DNA from: Armillaria gallica
Taxonomy: Eukaryota; Basidiomycota; Agaricomycetes; Agaricales; Physalacriaceae
Direction: 5' to 3'
Assembly: GCA_037576215.1 (NCBI GenBank)
Contig: JBANDB010000002.1
Coordinates: 6,014,001-6,078,000, forward strand
DNA length: 64,000 bases
The notes under the pieces were generated by a model. It was not told the DNA's origin and did not search any database. It saw nothing but the letters and a program-made list of their open reading frames with translations. Numbering within the stretch: position 1 is the first letter of the stretch; every line of letters starts with the position of its first letter. Position numbers and translations under genes: made by a program. Shown here one piece after another: positions 48,727-60,411 of the stretch.

Positions 48727-49708
48727 CTATAGATCTGAATACCAGCCCCACACGGACTCATTAGGCCCCACATACTCGCGCCTGATGGGAAGTTCCTGAG
48801 GGTTCAAGTGCACATATAAACACCGAATACGAAGATCGATCGAATCATGCCAACTTGACGTGTAATGAAAAGTTTCGCCCAACAGGTTGATAACGTCCCC
48901 TCGATCTGTATAATACGCTCTCCATTCAGGACTCCGAAACCGTATCTGAATCCTACTCATCACCTCTCCCAAGTGATTCAGGCAAGCCAAAATTTCTCGC
49001 GCGTCGTCCCAGAGCATCGAAAGACGTCGAGGAATACATTCCATGATGATGAGCCGGTACGAGGATAACACGCAAAATCGCTTGGTGAGGTGAAGCAGAA
49101 TCTCGAACCCACAGGAGCCTCGGAGCTCTGTGACTAAAAGCTCCTCGCTGTCCCACAAAAGGTCTTCAAAACGGGATTCAATGATTTGACAGGCTCTCAG
49201 ATAGTCCACCTGAGCTGCGCGTATGTGATGCTCGGCGTTTGCGATATTTATATCGTGCGAAGACTCCGATTTTGAGCGCAAGATATACAATCCTTGCTGG
49301 AGAAACAGATAGACCTCCTTCCACATGGCGGAGATGGCCCTGTAGAATTCTACAGCAATATCCCGGATAGGAGTAAGAATGCTGTAGACGGCTGAGCGTC
49401 GAAAGATAGATGCGAGGGACGTTTGTGTGATCAAGCACATGAGGTTTGACTGGAACGACTCCACGTCGTTGAGGAGGGTGTTTATGGCATTAGCTAGGGT
49501 TGTTATCTCGTTTTGGTCCTAGATAAGTTGTGTCAACGCAATATCGTAGATGAGGTATAGATCGGAAAGGATACCTTTGGGGCATGTTTCATTATGGCCA
49601 AAAAGTCGTCGCCCTGGATACCCTGCCACCGGTCATGACAAATGAATGTCTTCACACAGCAATAACTTGACGCACTTTGAATCGAGGATTAAGTCCAGGC
49701 GGAGACAT
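48727..49708 (-). CDS. Hypothetical helical protein family, member C
   Basis: Paralogue of the 23506 gene; the main exon at 48727-49464 gives 245 aa. Shared words are LITQTSLA, ILTPIRDIAVEF, AEHHIRAAQVDYLRACQIIE, LRGSCGFEILLHLTKRF and RIQIRFRSPEWRAYY. The last ~40 residues differ. A putative first exon starting near 49708 (MSPPGLNPRFKV) is interrupted by a stop, as in member B, so the true start is uncertain. It lies about 360 bp past the PRP46 stop on the same strand. Unknown function, probably soluble and helical. The main ORF is kept open in two diverged copies, which suggests selection. Confidence 0.5.
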
Positions 49709-50069
49709 GATTGTGTCAATGTTTAGCCGTTAGTAGTCAACGTTCAACAGAGAGAACCACTCCTTTACCAAGATGCGTGTCTCAGGCTGTCTCACGGAAG
49801 TCGCCGTAAATTGGAAAAAGTACATAGCGCCCTGTGACCAAGAATGTCAAGAACAGGAAGGTTTGAACTGAAAGAGTTACAATCGCGAAGCACAAGACAA
49901 TGAAACGTGACCGCGCATTGCACCTGTATGGATGCCGCCGCTTTCATTTCATTTCCTTTTAAGAGTCCCGTAACATAGACAGACAGTGACAAAAGACCTC
50001 CAGGAACGTTAACATGGACTCCAATGAAGATATAGATTACAAAAATACATGTGTACTATAATGATATCG

Positions 50070-51657
50070 TCATTGGGACTGCTCGGCATAAACCTAGACG
50101 AGGAACAGGTCAACAACAGAAGGTAGCTTCAAAACGAAGACTTACCTTGATTGTTTTATCAGCACCACCAGTAATTAACCGTGTCCCGGTCATATCAAAG
50201 GTCGAACAGAAAACACCAGCTTCTGCTTCCAGAGACCCAGGTTGAGGAACGTCGTCCATGTTCTGGAAAGGAGTACCCGTGTTATAGTCCCAGAACGTGA
50301 GAGTACCATTGTCGCCTGAAGATAATATGTACGTTAATAAGCAGCTGCGGTAATGAAAAAGAATCCGAGGCGCCTCACCCCCAGAGAAGAAGACACCCTC
50401 GGCGTTGACCGACAGCGTGTTGATGATTGCGTTATGCCCACTGAAGTTGAACACGAATGTGCCTTCAGGACACTTCCATTTCTTTATGTTGTTACCACCT
50501 GCCGATCCAGACGCAAACGAATATTCGGTAGGATGTATAGCTAAAGACCGAATTGACTTTTTGTGGTGCGTAAGCGTCACCATAGTTTTTCCGGCCGCGA
50601 GGTCCCATAATCTAAGGGTTCACGGTTAGCATCTGGAGAAGACGGGGAACTCATTGTATTGAAATGCACCTGACTGTCGAATCCATGCTTCCGGTGATGA
50701 CTTGTGGGTCTGATTCTTGGCACTTCACATCTGCGACCGTACCAGTGTGACCAGAGAGAACATGAATCTGGGCCTTTGTCCGCATGTCCCAAACACGAGC
50801 AGACGCGTCACGTCCGGCAGTGACTAATACATCGAGAGTTGGATGGAGGGACAGGGAATATACGCCAGACAGATGCCCGTGGTAATGCCGAATGACCTTG
50901 TTAGCTTCCAAGTCCCAGCATTTTACCATCTGCGAAAAAACCCATCAGTATCGCGTTGTTATTGATTGAATGGACGCACTTTATCCTCACCACACGAGAA
51001 GAGGTACGGATGCCGTGACGATACGGCCAGACCCCTCACGGTGGATATGTGCCCCGTTAGCGACAGCTTCAGCTCTCCCGACGCAAGATCCCAGATTTTT
51101 ATCACACGGTCACCGGCACCTGTGGCAAACCACTGGTTGCCTGGTTCAACTGCAACACTTCGGACCCATCCCAGATGCCCAGAAATAACACGAACAAGCT
51201 TCCATGGCGGGTGATACGTAGGCTTAACCGTCCGTGTCGTTTTATGTAGAGTGAGAGCCTGCGAGAGTCTACTCGCCGACGCGAATGTTGATGGCTGCGA
51301 GACCGGCGTGTTGTCTATTTTGGCAATCATACGTGATGTTTCTGCATCTGCCGAGGCTGCACCGAGTTAGGACAACGCTTGCAAGGCAATCAAAGGGGCA
51401 CACCTCCTGCAGTTATTAATTTCCGTTGTTCCTTTGGACGTGACGGGCCCACATGACCCTGCTGAGAGAGAAGGGCAGACGGGAGTTCTTTGAAATCACG
51501 ATACTCGTCGTATATCTTCGCCGCCAGTCGTAGTCGTGCACTGTTGATGTAACATGGGACTGTGTTCTGCGAGGAAAATAGGTGATTTACCTGTTCTCTT
51601 CGTCTTTGAAGCCTGCGTCAGGACATGAGGCAAATACGCTGCGTGTTCGTTTTCCAT
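50070..51657 (-). CDS. PRP46: Pre-mRNA-splicing factor PRP46 (PLRG1/PRL1), WD40 protein
   Basis: Component of the Prp19/NTC complex in the activated spliceosome. The start [15 protein letters not shown] is followed by spliced short exons (ending [18 protein letters not shown], then RKLITAG), then SRMIAKIDN and a seven-bladed WD40 propeller. Blades are visible as [91 protein letters not shown] and a final [11 protein letters not shown]. The last exon is tiny (YAEQSQ and stop at 50070). It is divergent from TFIIS with 510 bp between the ATGs, a possible shared promoter. A dead partial copy lies at 24969-25441. Confidence 0.92.
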
Positions 51658-52167
51658 TTAAGTTGAAAAGCGGTTCTAGAGGCGGCAAAGCAGCGGTCGA
51701 CATGGTGGAAGAGGAAAGAGAAGGAAAGAGATCGTCGTCGTGGTCGTCGGCGTTGAGCAGTGTAACCCTAACCCCAGTGTGATTGATCGGCTAGGCTTAG
51801 TAAGACTCCAAAAATGGACAAAGGACAAAACCGAGAGAAAAAACTCAAAAATCATCACCTCTAATAACGCGTATCGGCTAACGTTATTCATTCTGACCAC
51901 TTGAGTGCCCAAAATATCCTTCGAAGTTCGCTCTTTCCAAGCGGCGACTGCTCGCAGTCGGCGTATATCGGGGCCGTGAGAATGTTACATAATCTGCTTG
52001 TGCCTGTTTTATTTCCAGACCTCAGCCATGCGCCACAAAAGTTCTGTCTCTTTCGATTGTGCAGCGATAAGGAAATTGCTGCAAACTTCCTGGAGAGAGT
52101 CTGTATCCGTCGTGTAGCAGTGTATTCGGGTGTACGTCGTACAACTATAGTAGGAGAGGCATACACG

Positions 52168-53556
52168 ATGTCGCAAGTGTTAGAGTTAAAGAAACACGCA
52201 AAACAGCTTCAAAGCAGTGGCGCTTCTGAAAAGGTATGTTGTACCTCTATGTTGCACCTCCGATTTACTGATTTTACCTCTGTAGGAATTGACAACTGTG
52301 CTACAAATACTGAAGAAAGATTACCAAGTAAATGAAGCAGTCCTAAGGGTGGGTATTTCACGTCAATTTTTTTTCGGTCGTGTGGGCATGTACTAATCGG
52401 GATTCAATAGGAGAGCAGAGTAGGTCTGGCTGTAGGCAAACTACGAACGCATGCGTCAAAGATTGTCTCCGACCTGGCGAAGGATATCGTGAAGAAGTGG
52501 AAGAACGACGTGGAGAAGGCGAAGCAGGGCCATCACAGTGGGGGTCGAGCAAGCCGGTGCAGAATGGAAAACCAGCCCCAAGTGCGTCCTGATTTCTTCG
52601 TCGACTATGAAAGGTCCTGACGGTCGTTGTCTACAGCCAGGAAGGCCTCAGTGGCTTCGGATAGCAAGCCGACGACGCAGACAGCGAACAAGGCGACCAC
52701 GAGGTCGTACAAAAGCGACGGCTTAGCAATCAAGCTGTTTGGGGAAGAAACAAGGAACACATGCCTCGGACTCATGTATGACTCCCTTGCGTTCGACTCA
52801 AACGCTCGTGAGTACTGCATCGAAATCACCAGTTACCTACCTGATATCTCATTTAGCCACCGACCTAATCCTCAAACGAGCTCAGGCAGTTGAAAAAGGA
52901 GTCTACGATCTCCGTGGAACTGCTGACGCCGAATACAAGGGGAAAATACGTTCCCTGTTCGTCAATCTGAGGGATAAGGGCAATCCGTCACTGAGAGAAG
53001 GTGTTATCAGTGGCGACGTACCTGCTGAGAAGCTGGCTACCATGACTAGTGAGGTAAAGATTCGTCCACCCGCGTTTGGTGACGCATGCTCACCACGTCT
53101 AGGAAATGGCCTCCGAAGAAAGAAAAGCCGCTGACAGCAAAATCCGAGATCAAAACTTGTTCCAATCTCTTAGCGCCGAAGAACAGCAGGCGGAGACGGA
53201 AGCGTTTCAATGCGGAAGATGCAAACAGGTGCGTCCAGCAAACAATCAATAGCACGTTTTATTGATCCCATCAACCTATCAGCGAAAATGTCGCTATCGT
53301 CAAGCCCAGACGCGGAGTGCCGATGAACCGATGACTGTACGTATCGTCCTTTGCATTTGTACGTATTCTAGTAGCTGATGATCACTTCTTAGACCTTCGT
53401 AACGTACGTTCACTTGGTCACTCCCTTCACTATGCTGCGCCATACTGACCTTTTCCTTTTTATTAGATGTACCAACTGTGGAAATAGGTGTGTTTACCCG
53501 TTCCCTCCCATAATCCTTCAATTAATCCAGCCTTTACCAGATGGAAATTTTCATAA
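52168..53556 (+). CDS. DST1: Transcription elongation factor TFIIS
   Basis: TFIIS enters the RNA polymerase II secondary channel and stimulates RNA cleavage by backtracked polymerase. Exon 1 (52168-52233) gives 22 residues. Domain I continues with TVLQILKKDYQVNEAVLR and VGLAVGKLRTHASKIVSDLA. The central domain II contains CLGLMYDSLAFD, ATDLILKRAQAVEKGVYD and KGKIRSLFVNLRDKGNP. The C-terminal zinc ribbon has CGRCKQ and CTNCGN, with the catalytic acidic loop RSADEPMT between them. The last splice gives NRWKFS and a stop at 53554-53556. The linker splice site near 52560 is uncertain. Length and domain order are normal. Confidence 0.92.
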
Positions 53557-54087
53557 GCAGCGCGTTATATTTTTGTCGCTGCCGATCTCCCCCCGTATGC
53601 CGTACACTCCGTCTGCTCTTAGTTTTATAGTATTGTGAACCAACAAGTAATGGTTTTTTGTATGATCATCTTTCGCTCCGTTATACCACGTTTATCTCCT
53701 TCTCTTCTTATCTGTCATTGTACCTCTGGGTCAAATTTGACATCACTTCACTGCCACTTTTTTTTTTTACTATCTTTCGCTCCAATCTTCCTGATCCATC
53801 GTCATCATTTATTTGCGTACTCTTCATCCACAGGCGCCGGCGGCCCCGTGGAGCACTGCGATCCCCTGTAGTGACCAGAAAGCAGGAGAAAATTCCAAAA
53901 AGCCTTGCGTAACTCCAAATAACCTCCACTTTTTCAAATTTCAATGTGATATTTTTTTCATTCGTCAATGATCGCCAGGCACGTTCTTATGTGACGTCAT
54001 TTTAATTGTCGCCAAGCAAATGAGGTATCCGCGTCATAAGGGCAACCCACATCGACGTCATCTGCCTCCATAGGCCATGGCGGCGGG

Positions 54088-54095
54088 TATAAAGA
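54088..54095 (+). promoter_or_regulatory. TATA box of small membrane-protein gene a
   Basis: TATAAAGA lies about 105 bp before the ATG at 54198. The following ~75 bp (AGTCTCAC and ATCCAACT words) recur upstream of gene b near 54875-54930, where the box has drifted to TATGAAAAGA. The promoter was duplicated with the gene. Confidence 0.5.
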
Positions 54096-54197
54096 GAATA
54101 CAGTCTCACTTTGACCCCCCAGAAAGTCTCACTCTATCACATATCCAACTAAACCAAATACTCAATTTCATACTCCCGCCTTGAATCACTGTCAAAC

Positions 54198-54523
54198 ATG
54201 GTACGCGTCGAATAGTAACTCAACTCTACTTGTTTCGTACTGAATTCCACGCGTTTTTTCCAGGGATCTGTTGTCTCTGCAATCGGCCGTGGTATAAACG
54301 CGATCATCTCCGCGATTGCCAGTGTTATAATGACCATAATTGGTGCTATCACTTCGGTAAAATCTTTTATTATTGTCACACTTTATGTCGAGACTGACAA
54401 AAATCGCTAAAGGTGATTGTCACTATCTTTGATGTTATCGCAGACATTCTCTGCTGTCGCTGCTGCGGCTCGAGACGAAGCAGCATGCGCACAGGCCGGA
54501 GACGAAGAGGCGCTAATTATTAG
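54198..54523 (+). CDS. Very small lipidated membrane protein, tandem copy a
   Basis: The first coding exon is just ATG (54198-54200), followed at once by GTACGC. The second gives GSVVSAIGRGINAIIS and a hydrophobic Ile/Ala/Val/Thr-rich helix to GAITS. The third gives VIVTIFDVIADILCCRCCG and a basic Arg/Ser/Gly tail ending at 54523. Total is about 68 aa. MGSVVS fits the N-myristoylation rule (Gly2, Ser6) and CCRCC suits palmitoylation, so a membrane-inserted peptide is likely. Similar tiny proteins occur in basidiomycetes but I know no assigned function. Unspliced reading stops after five codons. Confidence 0.65.
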
Positions 54524-54949
54524 ACGCGGATGAGACGCTGTAGACGACCCGCGTGAACGTACCGATATACCTTTTTCATACCTTACTACTTTCCTCTACT
54601 CTTTCTCCTTTAGCAGATAAGCAAAACACGGATTTTTTCATATGTATCAATTTTCAACTGAGATGTGCGTTTTATTGAACCGATAATCACAACATCTAGG
54701 AAGGAAGGAAGGTGATTTTATTGATCAGCTGTTTCCCTTCTACTACGCAGCAACATCAAGGTTACTTAATTCAACTGGATATTCCGTTATTCATCACGAC
54801 GGATGTTTCTTGGATGTTTCAGTATCGCCAAGCATTCGCGTCGGGAATGCTATTCGCCTCCGACATAGTGAGTATGAAAAGAGAGTCTCAGTACGTCTCA
54901 CTAAACTATCCAACTGAACTAAAAATCACACTTGTGTCGACTGTTAAGT

Positions 54950-55361
54950 ATGGTATGCATCGGAGTAACTCTGCCCTGCTTTTATACTGACTTTTACCGC
55001 CAGGGATCTGTCATTTCTGCATTGGGACGCGGTATCGGCACCATCTTCGCTACACTCGGACGCGGTATCGGCCGCATCGTTACTTCGATTGTGCATGTTT
55101 TTGTGACGATAGTCCAAGCTTTCACGGCCGTATAGCCTTTCATTATCGTTTAATCTTACGTCGAGGCTGACCAAATGGGTGCAGGTGATCATCTCTATCT
55201 ATGATGTTCTCTCGGACATTGTCTGCTGTCGCTACTGCGGCTCGAGACGAAGCAAAATGCGCTCAGGGAAGAGGCGGGACGGCACTTCCAACGGGCAGGA
55301 AGGTACTCCAAACGGACAGGAAGGCATTCCAAAGAGGGAGGAAAGCACTTCCACGTATTAG
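54950..55361 (+). CDS. Very small lipidated membrane protein, tandem copy b
   Basis: Tandem paralogue of copy a with the same three-exon design: ATG alone (54950-54952), then GSVISALGRGIGTIFATLGRGIG and a hydrophobic helix to QAFTA, then VIISIYDVLSDIVCCRYCG and a longer polar tail. The tail has a near-repeated unit (NGQEGTP, NGQEGIP) and ends TSTY at 55361. One palmitoylation-type Cys is lost (CCRYC). Intron 1 (51 nt) is a multiple of three and open, so intron retention would give a longer N-terminus without Gly2. The middle segment contains an internal duplication (GRGIG twice). Confidence 0.6.
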
Positions 55362-55571
55362 ATGTCAAGTATTGTGGTATTGTACATGATACTTAACGCC
55401 CGGCAAACGAGCTTCGGAGTCTTTCCACTTACTATGGGTACGCTTGATAGTGAGGAGAGTCCCAACAATGGCTACGACTCGCCTTGATAGTATGTAATGT
55501 TACGGCAAACAACGGGGAAAATATTTGATGTTGTTGACAGGGATAGCCTTTCGGTGCGACTGCTTACTACT

Positions 55572-57674
55572 TTAATTCGAAGGTATTTGTTTCCAGTACC
55601 CAAAATCTGCGGGTGTTGAACTAGACCTCCCATGTCCTGTGTTATAAAGTGCGAAGGATGCACCTTTAAAGAAGAAACCGCTGCGACACAATTTGAGTCT
55701 AACGACCTCCAAGATTTGTGAACATACGTACCCTGTCGGCGGGACCGTCATGTACACACTACTGAACGTCGCGAGATCGTTGAAAGGTCCCCGTCGCCCT
55801 TCCGCATAACCCAACGTATACTCCGTTGGCTTCGCTATAACCCTCAACCGCACTGGCTGATCAGCTGACTCAAGCTCGTAGTAATTCGTCGTGGTCATCG
55901 TATTATTGGAGAATGTTAATCCCCATGGCCCTACTTGTTCCGCAGGAACAAGCGTCCGTGTAACAATGTACCGCTTCCCAGACTCCCCAGTGACCCCAAT
56001 ATCATTGTGCATCATGTCTCCATAGAAGACGCTTAGTCCAGCCTCCATCAAATTAGTAGCGGGGGAAAACTCGAGGATCGTCTCAAATATCTCCTCATAT
56101 GCGGTTTGCTTCCGTGTTATGATGGCTGCGCTGTCTCTGTCTCCAAGTGCATAGCCATTCGCTTTCAGCCTCAGATATCCTGGTCGGTCAGTGAGGGAGT
56201 GAAACGCCTTGTATGGATTCCGGACGAAATAGAATGAATTATCGAGAGCCGAGGTGAAACCGTTGGTGTATGAAGAGAGCGGGGACTTGTCTTCGAGAAC
56301 ACCGTCCATATGCAAGCTCAGGGGCCGGCCTCCGTTGATTACAGGCCAACCATCTTCCCATGTCACGGGGAACAAGAAGGTCTGGCGTCCTGACGAGAAG
56401 GACGAGAGGTTAGCGCTCGTGCGAGGGAAAGCATAAACATTGCTTACCTAGTTGCTGGTAGCTAAAGTTCCCGTTCTGCGGTACAGTTCCCAGGCAGGTA
56501 CCCCACCAGCTTCCATCCGATGCTTGCATGAAATCGGCATGGCCAGTAGATTGCACAGGTAGCGAAAGGTTTGCGCCATTGTAAACGATCGGGTTACTGG
56601 GGTTGTTTTCCCAAGGTCCTGACGGGGATGGACCACGCTGGATGGTAGCTTGATGATGGATACCGGTGCCCCCTGTGGGGTTGAATGTGAGTGGCGCATG
56701 TATTAGACTATAATTGGCTGCGATGTTTACCTTCTGCGATCATTAAGTAGTAGGTACCATTGACCAAATATACATGTGGACCTTCAGGTCTAGACGTCGA
56801 ATCGTTGGGAAGAGTGCCATTGAATATGAGTTTATCACAAGTGAGAGAATCTCCTGTAACGAGATCAATTTTACTCTGGTATATGCCGTAGATTTTGTCC
56901 ACAGAGTTGTTTATTCCAGTCCATGTAGCGTATACCTGAGAAATAATTTTCAGCTTATCTGATAGGGCATAATATGCTCTTACATCGCCATTGGCATCCC
57001 AGAAAAGATCTGCGTCATATCCAAGAAAGTCTGGGTGAAACATTAAGTTTGATGGAATGAACATAACGTAAGAAATACAGAACACGCACCGAAGTAAACC
57101 GGATCACTCCATTCGCCTGCAAATATGTCTTCTGTGGAAACGTAGAAGCTTCGAGGGAAGAGCCTGAATTCCGCTTTACGGACATGAGTAAGGTGTAACG
57201 ACGCGTAGTATCGCAGTAGACGCACGAGTATAGACATATCTAGTCGTGCACACGAGATAATATACCCCCTCGTGGAATCTCAGAGTTGGTGCCCAAACGC
57301 CTTCAGGTTCATCACACTTAGCGCCCAGGCAACAAGCAGATAGAAGGACGGTACTGACCTGCATCTGATGGAGTTCCAAGAAGCGACAGCTGCAATGGTC
57401 TGGTCAACCCATGCCCAATGAGCTCCCAATCTACGAGATTCGTGCTGTGATAAATGGGAACCCCAGGAAAGTACTCGAAGGTGGATGTGGCAATAAAGTA
57501 ATTCGATCCTACGCTCAGTATAGAAGGATCTGGATTAAATCCTGGGAGTATTGGATTTATCAACGCGTGAACCAACGCTGCGAGAAATGAGCACGGTGTT
57601 CTTGTGATAGAATGCCGTGGCATACCGATTCCGATTCCAAAGGCGATCCCCAGTAAGGAGAAGATGCACGGCAT
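55572..57674 (-). CDS. Secreted GH43 glycoside hydrolase (beta-xylosidase/arabinofuranosidase type)
   Basis: Hydrolyses xylan or arabinan-type side chains by inversion; extracellular. Exon 1 gives a signal peptide (MPCIFSLLGIAFGIGI, spliced to ALVHA). The mature start NPILPGFNPDPSI has the catalytic-base Asp (NPDP). YFIATSTFEYFPGVPIYHS, GVWAPTLRFHEGVYYLVC and SDPVYFDFLGYDADLFWD (pKa-modulating Asp region) follow. RPEGPHVYLVNGTYYLMIAEG carries the general-acid Glu (RPEGPH), then HADFMQ and WGTCLGT. The C-terminal half is a beta-sandwich (DUF1349-like) domain with many FYFVRNP/RPGYLRLK-type strands. The last intron is 51 nt without a stop, so read-through adds 17 residues. It is divergent from DPH3. 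Exact specificity cannot be told. Confidence 0.88.
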
Positions 57675-58095
57675 TGCGAATATTCTCAGAAATATGTGGT
57701 CTTGAAGATCTCAGTTTTCTTTTGCTCATATATATGTGATTCCCGGAGGTCAGCTGAATGCTGGCGGTTTTTGTTCGGGAGCCTGTGGTCGGGCCGTCCG
57801 GTAGCAACGGGTATAAAAACTCCAATATCATAGTCCTTATGACTTGGCATTAACATAGTATAAAGCGGCGCTGTAGAAGAAATGCCCACCCGGTATAAAA
57901 TCCTAGCTTTTGTGCAATGGTCAAGATCCGGCGGGCAATGTCGGGCCGCTGGAGCGGCTTGTTTGGGATCACCGTGTCTGCCAAATACAGAATCTCGGCA
58001 CCAGAAGCCGCAGTTTTCTCTTCCTCTCTCTTGCTTTCTTACTATCACTTCATGTCCGTATCGCCTGGCTAGCCTCTGCCCGGATATTCAGTAAC

Positions 58096-58467
58096 ATGGG
58101 CGCCTACTACGACGAGATTGAAATCGAAGACATGGTGTGGGATGCTGAGAAGCGTCTCTATCACTACCCATGTCCTTGCGGAGACCGCTTCGAAATTTCA
58201 CGACAGCAGCTGGCCAATTATGAAGACATTGCTACCTGCCCCAGCTGCAGTCTTATCATTCGTGTCATCTATGATCCTGTTAGTTGACATTTTGTCAGTT
58301 AATTCTTTGGCTTATCCGAAGGGACACAGCTAGATTACGAAGATGATGAAGAGGAAGAGGAGGACGAGAATGACGAGGAAGAGAGCGGGAGCAGCGATGA
58401 CGAGAACTTCCACGATGCTATCGAAAAACTTTCACTTGGCGATGCCGAGGAAGACACCAAGGCATGA
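58096..58467 (+). CDS. DPH3: Diphthamide biosynthesis protein 3 (CSL zinc finger)
   Basis: DPH3 donates electrons to the Dph1-Dph2 radical-SAM enzyme in diphthamide synthesis on eEF2. It is also Kti11, linked to Elongator tRNA modification. Two exons (58096-58278, 58330-58467) give 106 aa. The CSL domain is textbook: [24 protein letters not shown], then [16 protein letters not shown], with four zinc/iron-binding Cys (CxC and CxxC). The tail is unusually acidic (a run of Asp/Glu around [14 protein letters not shown]) and ends with EDTKA. It is divergent from the GH43 gene with 421 bp between the starts. Confidence 0.95.
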
Positions 58468-59650
58468 TTAGACTTCGGCTGGAGTTGTATCTTCTTACTC
58501 TACACATGCCGTGCGCTTTTGTTCTCTTCTTTTAACTTGGGAATCTGACATGTTATTTGTACAGATGTATTTTTTATTCCATTCAATGAACGTGTATGAT
58601 ATTAAGTCTTTGTCATCCGACTAAAAGGCTCGTCGTATCCACGATGTGCCCGACATATCTCTGACAGACGATTGAATTCCTGGTTGTAACATTGGTCCTC
58701 GTTTCATGTCCTCTCTGCGTGGCTTGGCTGCAATCGGTGAGGAGCGCCGAGATGCCTTATGAAACTTTACTTGCTACCGTGCGAAAATACAGCCATGTCC
58801 ATGTCGCGGGCTCCTAGTCCCTGCCGGTGGTGAACCTGCGGAACTGAAGCTGTCGTCTTTTGCCGACATCCATGTGGGTATTGGATATTGACGCACCTTT
58901 TCAGGACCTTTTTTACCGACTGTCTTCTCTTCTTATGAAGTTCTCATGTCTTTTCCCGTGAGTGACCTCAGCATGCTAAACAGGCACTGACTCATGCGTT
59001 AGTCGTTGTCTGGCGCGCTGCTGATTTTAGATCCAACCAATGGGCACGCCTTAGAAGATCTTCTTTTTACTAAAGATCTTTAGAAAACCAAATCCCATTG
59101 GTTCGCGCACGATTTCATCCCGTCGCTTGAAAACTATCAGTTTCAGCTGACATCATGGCCGCGTCATACCCTCCTTCGTCTCCACAAAACGAAAGGAGTC
59201 TAGCTTGTAACATAACTAACATTGTAGTCACTTCGAACAGCTCAATGCCGACAGCCTTGCTCGGCAATTCCGGCTGAGCTCCCTCGCACATTGCGCCTCA
59301 TGTTGTAATTCATTGGCCAGACAACGAAATGCGAAGTCGAGATATGGCCAAGTTTGTTCTGATCTTCCCGATACATTCCCACGAATTCTCCAGGAGGAGC
59401 CAATATCTCGTCGACGGTGCCTTTGTTTTCGTGATCGTGCCGCGGCGTTCATATATTTCGACTTTAGAAAGACTTCCACCTCGCTGTGGCGCGTTTTCAT
59501 TCTCGGGCGGACATTTGCTGGGATTCTTCAACGGATGATGAGACACGAAGGCGAAATGAAATCGTGGAGGTCGCCGTTCTCGCTAAGTGTCTATAAAGCA
59601 CTTTGTTCGAAGGATGAGTTCTTCAGAAACACGAACTTGACTGAACAACA
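58468..59650. other. Intergenic region, nothing confident
   Basis: Short overlapping ORFs on both strands from 59228 to 59600 have no recognisable domain. An inverted repeat AGATCTTC...AAAGATCT lies near 59055-59080. The upstream exon of the dsRBD gene may lie at its right end. Confidence 0.4.
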
Positions 59651-60028
59651 ATGCCTGCTAACGACGGCTAGTCACTCTGTAGAGCTTTGGATGCTTATTT
59701 CTAACTGGTTTACAGTTGGAACCAGCGGCCTTAACAACTGTAGTACTTTCTAAATTTGATTGCAGCCCGTTCCTAATAACCCTGTAGATCTTCAAGGAAA
59801 GAACCGACTGGACGCTGTCAGCTGGGTCGAGTCACGTTCCGGTCCTCCAAACGACCCTACTTGGACAATGACCTGCAAGAGTGAGCTTCCCAATGATTGC
59901 CTACAATTTTTTCTGACGAACTTTAAACAGTCGATGGTGAAGCTCGCGGGATCGGTACTGGGTCGCAAAAGCATGTCGCTAAGGATGCAGCGGCCAATCA
60001 GGCATTAGCTTATTTGAAGGGAGGGTAG
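59651..60028 (+). CDS. Small dsRNA-binding-domain protein
   Basis: Two clear exons (59766-59880 and 59931-60028) read NRLDAVSWVESRSGPPNDP, then WTMTCK, an intron, then DGEARGIGTGSQKHVAKDAA and NQALAYLKGG. This is a double-stranded RNA-binding motif: an alpha1-beta strand segment, a GTGSQKH loop, and the helix-2 K..AK.AA..AL signature. It stops at 60026-60028. Small stand-alone dsRBD proteins of this size occur in Agaricomycetes; no specific function is known. The first exon is unresolved: the ATG at 59651 does not join in phase through a normal GT donor, so the start is uncertain. Confidence 0.7.
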
Positions 60029-60411
60029 TGACTGGACAGTTGACGAGTTCCTCTGATTTGGATTTGTGACTCTGCCATGATACCGTACTTATTTTGATAC
60101 GATACCACTATTTATGTCTTCTCGCAATTTGACTTTTTCATTTCCACAATTTCGAACTCCACCAGTAAGATCGCCAATCAGGAACATGAAGACAAATATG
60201 GCTGGATATCATGCGGCTAGGCTTATAGTACAAGACCCTGCGGACTCCTACGGAGAGGTGTTACTATCTCACTTCGAAGGACAGATTCTTTCATACCATC
60301 TGGTGGAATGTACATGATTAGTAGCCCTCACATCATTGACGGAAGTCTTGTAGATTAAAGTAAACGCATGACCGAAGATTATAATGATATCGCGGTAGTA
60401 GAGTGAAACCA

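Noticed and set aside
51755..51780. Telomere-like AACCCTAACCCC word
   Set aside because: Only two repeats, inside the leader between PRP46 and TFIIS, with unique sequence on both sides.
53755..53775. Poly-T tract as part of a retroposed gene end
   Set aside because: A lone T run in the TFIIS 3' region with no flanking duplication or second gene copy.
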